Shown in pieces: positions 60,674-64,000 of a stretch of 64,000 nt of DNA; the first letter of the stretch is position 1, and each line of letters begins with the position of its first letter. The notes under the pieces were generated by a model. It had not been told where the DNA came from, ran no database searches, and was given only the letters and a program-made list of their open reading frames with translations. Source of the DNA: Nematostella vectensis (lineage: Eukaryota > Cnidaria > Anthozoa > Actiniaria > Edwardsiidae); NCBI RefSeq assembly GCF_932526225.1, contig NC_064046.1:1984001-2048000 (forward strand), in the 5' to 3' direction. A program made the translations under genes and the position numbers.

Positions 60674-63349
60674 TTATTCAAAGGGGTTTCCAGTCGCATC
60701 CAATAAATGGTCTTTGTTGTCATTGATTAAGATAGGTCCTCTACCAACCTGCCAACATTAAAAGCACATCAATTAAGGAGGTAGCATGCATTTCTCGGGG
60801 GTTTCAGTGAAAATAGCAAACTAGCTAAGAGAATAGTGGTGAATAGAACAGGAAGGAGGAGGCTTCTACACTGTGATCAACACATTTAGCTGCAGCTGTA
60901 CTAACCTTTGTACTGATGACATATTTTATGCTGGAAGGATTGGGATCCATACCAATTGCATTCAGCAGGCCCTGAGACAATCACAAACAAAATGTGGGTG
61001 ACAATGTAAACTGGATCTAGCAAGCAACAAATCTGTTAGCGGTTAACTAAAGTTTCCCTGTTAACATGTTTTTTTTTTGTGTTTCCACTACAAGATTTGG
61101 TGTGTGTTAGATTGTTTTTCATGATGGAGGGTGTATCCATACCCAGGGAGGCTTTAGAAGAGCCACCCTGCTCAACTTGAAAGTCTGCAAAAACCTTAGA
61201 GATATATTTTTCTGCTAAATGACTAAATGCAAGGGCCTAGCCAAGGAGACAGTATCTCAAATATAAGAGAAAATGCCTTGAAAGGGCATTTTAGGCCCCC
61301 TCCTGTTAAAAATCCTGGCTGCGCCACTGAAATGAGTAAATGATTGGTCCATACCAATAGCATTCAGCAGGTCCTGAGTCAATCACAAACAATGTGATGT
61401 GGGTCACAATGTTATTCCTAAAGATCAAACTGATCTACACTGGATGTAGCAAGCAACAAATCTGTTGGCTGTTAACTAAAGTTTCTCTGTTACCATATGT
61501 TTTGTATGTGTTTCCACTTCAAGATTTGGTGTGTGTTAGAATGCTTTTCGCAATGGTGGGTTTGTCCATAGCCAGGGGGCTGAGAAGAACCACCTCATTT
61601 TACTAGAAAGTCTGCTCAAATAAAAGAAACTTAAGAACCTCTGTGAACTAGGATGAGAAACCTAAGAGTAATAATTTCCTCCTAAATGAGTAAATGAACA
61701 ACCTTGATATCTTTTTGGGCAAAGGTTTTTATATCAGCCAAATGCCTGTTACCCCATATTAACAGTTGATTTTGCAAATGGTCATCCCAACCACTTTTAG
61801 AGGCATTAGCAAACCACAATAAATATATAACAGCATACCTTCTCAATGCCGCTGTCTGGTATTGGTATACCTTGGACAAAACTGAAGAAAATAAGGTCAG
61901 CTTTAATGAATAAACTCACAGTAATTATTTTTGGTAAGATTAGCCAACCTTTTTCCAGAAGCAGGAGGGAAGAAGTGCTTTATCAAAGCTACCAACTCAG
62001 GAAGGTCACCCTCTTGCGTAAACAAAACAGAATTAGGTCCTGCATCAAATGTGTATGCAACCTGGAACACAAAGCTGCCTTGTGACAATCGACCTGTAAA
62101 TGGGAAGCTAAAGTAGTGAAGGTTCCGTATTGAGTACCTTGTTGTTGCCATGGTTATTGTTGTAGGCCGTCACTAGCTGTACCACGAGATGTGAGGTGGA
62201 GTTCATGTAGGGTGGCGTGATGGGTGGGTAAGTATCTTGACACACTGCATGCAGCTGGTTGCTGTCCTGGAAATTAGTGTCCCAGGTGGTTATCAAATGG
62301 GACAGATCCAGAAATTCACACCAAAGAACACCCCAAATGTTGCTTAACTTTTTTTGTCACTCAATATATTTGCTTTTGTCATCCCCATTCTTGCCATTTC
62401 ACGCCATCATATATGTTCCACATTTTCCTCCCCTCCAGATTATCTCTTCACCTACAACCCCCCCTCCCACCCACCCCAGATGGTTATCAAAAGGGACAGA
62501 TCCAGAAATTCACACCAAAGAACACCCCAAATGTTGCTTAACTTTTCGAAGAGCTCTACGAAATATCCCACCTTTCCATGTTGTCACTCAATATATTTGC
62601 TTTTGTCATCCCCATTCTTGCCATTCCACGCCATCATATATGTTCCACATTTTCCTCCCCTCCAGATTATCTCTCCACCTACGACAACCCCCCCCTCCCA
62701 CCCCCCCCCCCCAGGTGCCTTGGTACGAATACCTGCTTTCAACAAAAAACAAAACATATAGCAGAGGGCCATTTGTTGATTTCAGCATGGGTTACACCGT
62801 GACCCGGGAGCGTACACAGGGGTTGCACAACTCCCTTTGGCATAAAAAAGTGGGTCATTTGTTATTAGGGAATCTTCAAATACTTTATGCTTTTTCCATA
62901 TGATACATATCACCACCACCCCCTCCCAGCCTGTGACCTGTAAAGCCAATACCAAAAATAAGTGTGGACTGTTCACCTTCTGATGAATCATCTGCTAGAA
63001 ATCTGGCACTGAGACTTAATGAACCACTCTACATATTTCCAATTTTACAGGTGGTGCAGTAATTTTGTGTGAAATTGTTGCCTTGTCTGGGGGGAGGGGG
63101 TGTGTGTGTCCCCTAGATCACCATTGTTAGACTGCTTGCTGGGAAGGGAATCAGGTACTTTTCCTTCACAGTACAAAATAATACAAAACATAATAAAACA
63201 GATGAATCAATCTTTGTCTCATATAATACCTTCATTGTAATCTCTGCAAATGTGTGGAAATCTCTCTCCTTGATAGCTTTTGTGATATTTTCCATTCTCT
63301 TAGGAACACACTTCTGAGCTCTAAACTGGAGAGAAAGAGACCTTTTCAT
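60674..63349 (-). CDS. MVD: Diphosphomevalonate decarboxylase, C-terminal six exons (5' part outside window)
   Basis: Mevalonate-pathway enzyme making isopentenyl diphosphate, a GHMP-kinase-fold protein. Minus-strand exons in order: 63230-63349, 62138-62266, 61949-62061, 61839-61881, 60906-60971 and 60674-60748 (stop TAA 60674-60676). They give 181 residues, with splice phases in agreement. Family landmarks are [20 protein letters not shown] with FAEITMK, then [30 protein letters not shown] and [13 protein letters not shown]. The conserved aspartate of the DAGPN motif, which is catalytic in the family, is present. The N-terminal half with the ATP-binding loop should lie to the right of the window, across an intron containing a 44-bp minisatellite. 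The gene is tail-to-tail with the zinc-finger gene. One exon (60906-60971) has a truncated duplicate at about 61350-61378. Confidence 0.93.
60950..61690 (-). repeat. About 400-bp tandem duplication in MVD, including the start of an exon
   Basis: Two diverged copies, about 60950-61320 and 61345-61690, share AGATTTGGTGTGTGTTAGA, AAATCTGTTGGCTGTTAACT-type and GAAAGTCTGC blocks. The right copy contains a duplicate of the acceptor and first 28 bases of the exon at 60906-60971 (GACCTGCTGAATGCTATTGG, minus strand), after which homology to the exon stops. Confidence 0.8.
62287..62760 (+). repeat. Tandem copies related to dispersed repeat X in an MVD intron
   Basis: GGTTATCAAATGGGACAGAT is repeated 194 bp later, and GTCACTCAATATATTTGC at 62356 recurs at 62582. 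The block ends CCTTGGTACGAATACCTGC, like the end of repeat X. Open frames of up to 214 codons through it come from its C/T bias and are not coding. Confidence 0.75.
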
Positions 63350-63449
63350 CTTGTGAGTTATGATGGAGATGCTAGAACATAACCAAGGATGGATAACAGT
63401 GCCTATGACTGCCCCTTTGACCTAGAAAATGTAATGCCTCAATGCCAAC

Positions 63450-64000
63450 GGGACACCCCCCTCCCTCCTTTCCCATGTCTCACCACGCCCCTGGGACACC
63501 CCCTCCCTCCTTTCCCATGTCTCACCATGCCCCTAGGACACCCCCCTCCCTCCTTTCCCATGTCTCACCACGCCCCTAGGACACCCCCCTCCCTCCTTTC
63601 CCATGTCTCACCATGCCCCTAGGACACCCCCCTTCCTCCTTTACCATGTCTCACCACGCCCCTAGGACACCCCCCTCCCTCCTTTCCCATGTGTCACCAT
63701 GCCCCTGGGACACCCCCCTCCCTCCTTTCCCATGTCTCACCACGCCCCTGGGACACCCCCCTCCCTCCTTTCCCATGTCTCACCATGCCCCTGGGACACC
63801 CCCCTCCCTCCTTTCCCATGTCTCACCATGCCCCTAGGCTACCCCCCTTCCTCCTTTACCATGTCTCACCATGCCCCTAGGACACCCCCCTTCCTCCTTT
63901 ACCATGTCTCACCATGCCCCTAGGACACCCCCCTTCCTCCTTTCCCATGTCTCACCATGCCCCTGGGACACCCCCTCCCTCCTTTCCCATGTCTCACCAT
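63450..64000. repeat. 44-bp minisatellite in an MVD intron, running off the window
   Basis: About 12.5 units of GGGACACCCCCCTCCCTCCT, then TTCCCATGTCTCACCATGCC and CCT, spaced 44 bp (63450, 63494 and onward). Units differ mainly at CCTAGG versus CCTGGG and CCCTCCC versus CCTTCC. Open frames on the plus strand are repeat artefacts. Confidence 0.95.

Noticed and set aside
62259-62903. A 214-codon plus-strand open frame
   Set aside because: It crosses a C/T-biased tandem repeat inside an MVD intron; the composition is Pro/Ser/His-rich without domains, and the minus strand encodes MVD on either side.
63389-63923. Pro-rich repeated plus-strand frames
   Set aside because: They are products of the 44-bp minisatellite; the same peptide appears in shifted overlapping frames.

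Overview
This is a eukaryotic, intron-rich, AT-leaning window from an invertebrate animal. The short phase-consistent GT-AG introns, the animal-type genes (AlaRS, a DNAJA2-type Hsp40, a PAN plus F5/8C secreted protein, mevalonate diphosphate decarboxylase) and the load of small inverted-repeat transposons fit a cnidarian, most likely a sea anemone such as Nematostella. The species is an inference; the gene identities rest on recognisable protein motifs. There is no bacterial signature: no operons, ribosome-binding sites or CRISPR.

Layout. 1-431 (-): first exon of a small secreted protein, divergent from AARS. 865-15774 (+): complete 20-exon alanyl-tRNA synthetase with two in-frame starts that could give mitochondrial and cytosolic forms. 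Its introns hold at least eight tandem-repeat blocks, four of which amplify a splice junction itself. 17.9-31.4 kb: about 13 kb of 2.3-2.5 kb tandem repeats, each carrying a copy of the signal-peptide exon of the next gene. The array is modified by three kinds of inverted-repeat element, one of which (28677-31091, TTAA target site) carries its own small spliced gene. 31208-44393 (+): secreted PAN/apple plus discoidin (F5/8C) protein in 4 exons. Its 11.3 kb second intron is filled by two nested, broken Ty3/gypsy-type retrotransposons on the minus strand, plus MITEs. 44.4-48.4 kb: repeat-dense intergenic region with a palindromic cluster of TGACGTCA sites, a truncated LINE, a relic of the tandem array and foldback elements. 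48518-53594 (+): complete 12-exon DNAJA2-type co-chaperone. 55736-59726 (+): 8-finger C2H2 zinc-finger protein. 60674-63349 (-): the last six exons of diphosphomevalonate decarboxylase (MVD), whose 5' part lies beyond the right edge behind a 44-bp minisatellite.

The housekeeping genes (tRNA charging, Hsp70 co-chaperone, mevalonate pathway) are not functionally linked. The recurrent theme is structural: segments spanning exon edges have been tandemly duplicated in AARS, in the PAN/F5-8C gene and in MVD. This leaves decoy splice sites, partial exons and, upstream of 31.2 kb, four intact 59-codon secreted mini-ORFs. All coordinates come from reading splice phases by eye; transcript evidence was not available.
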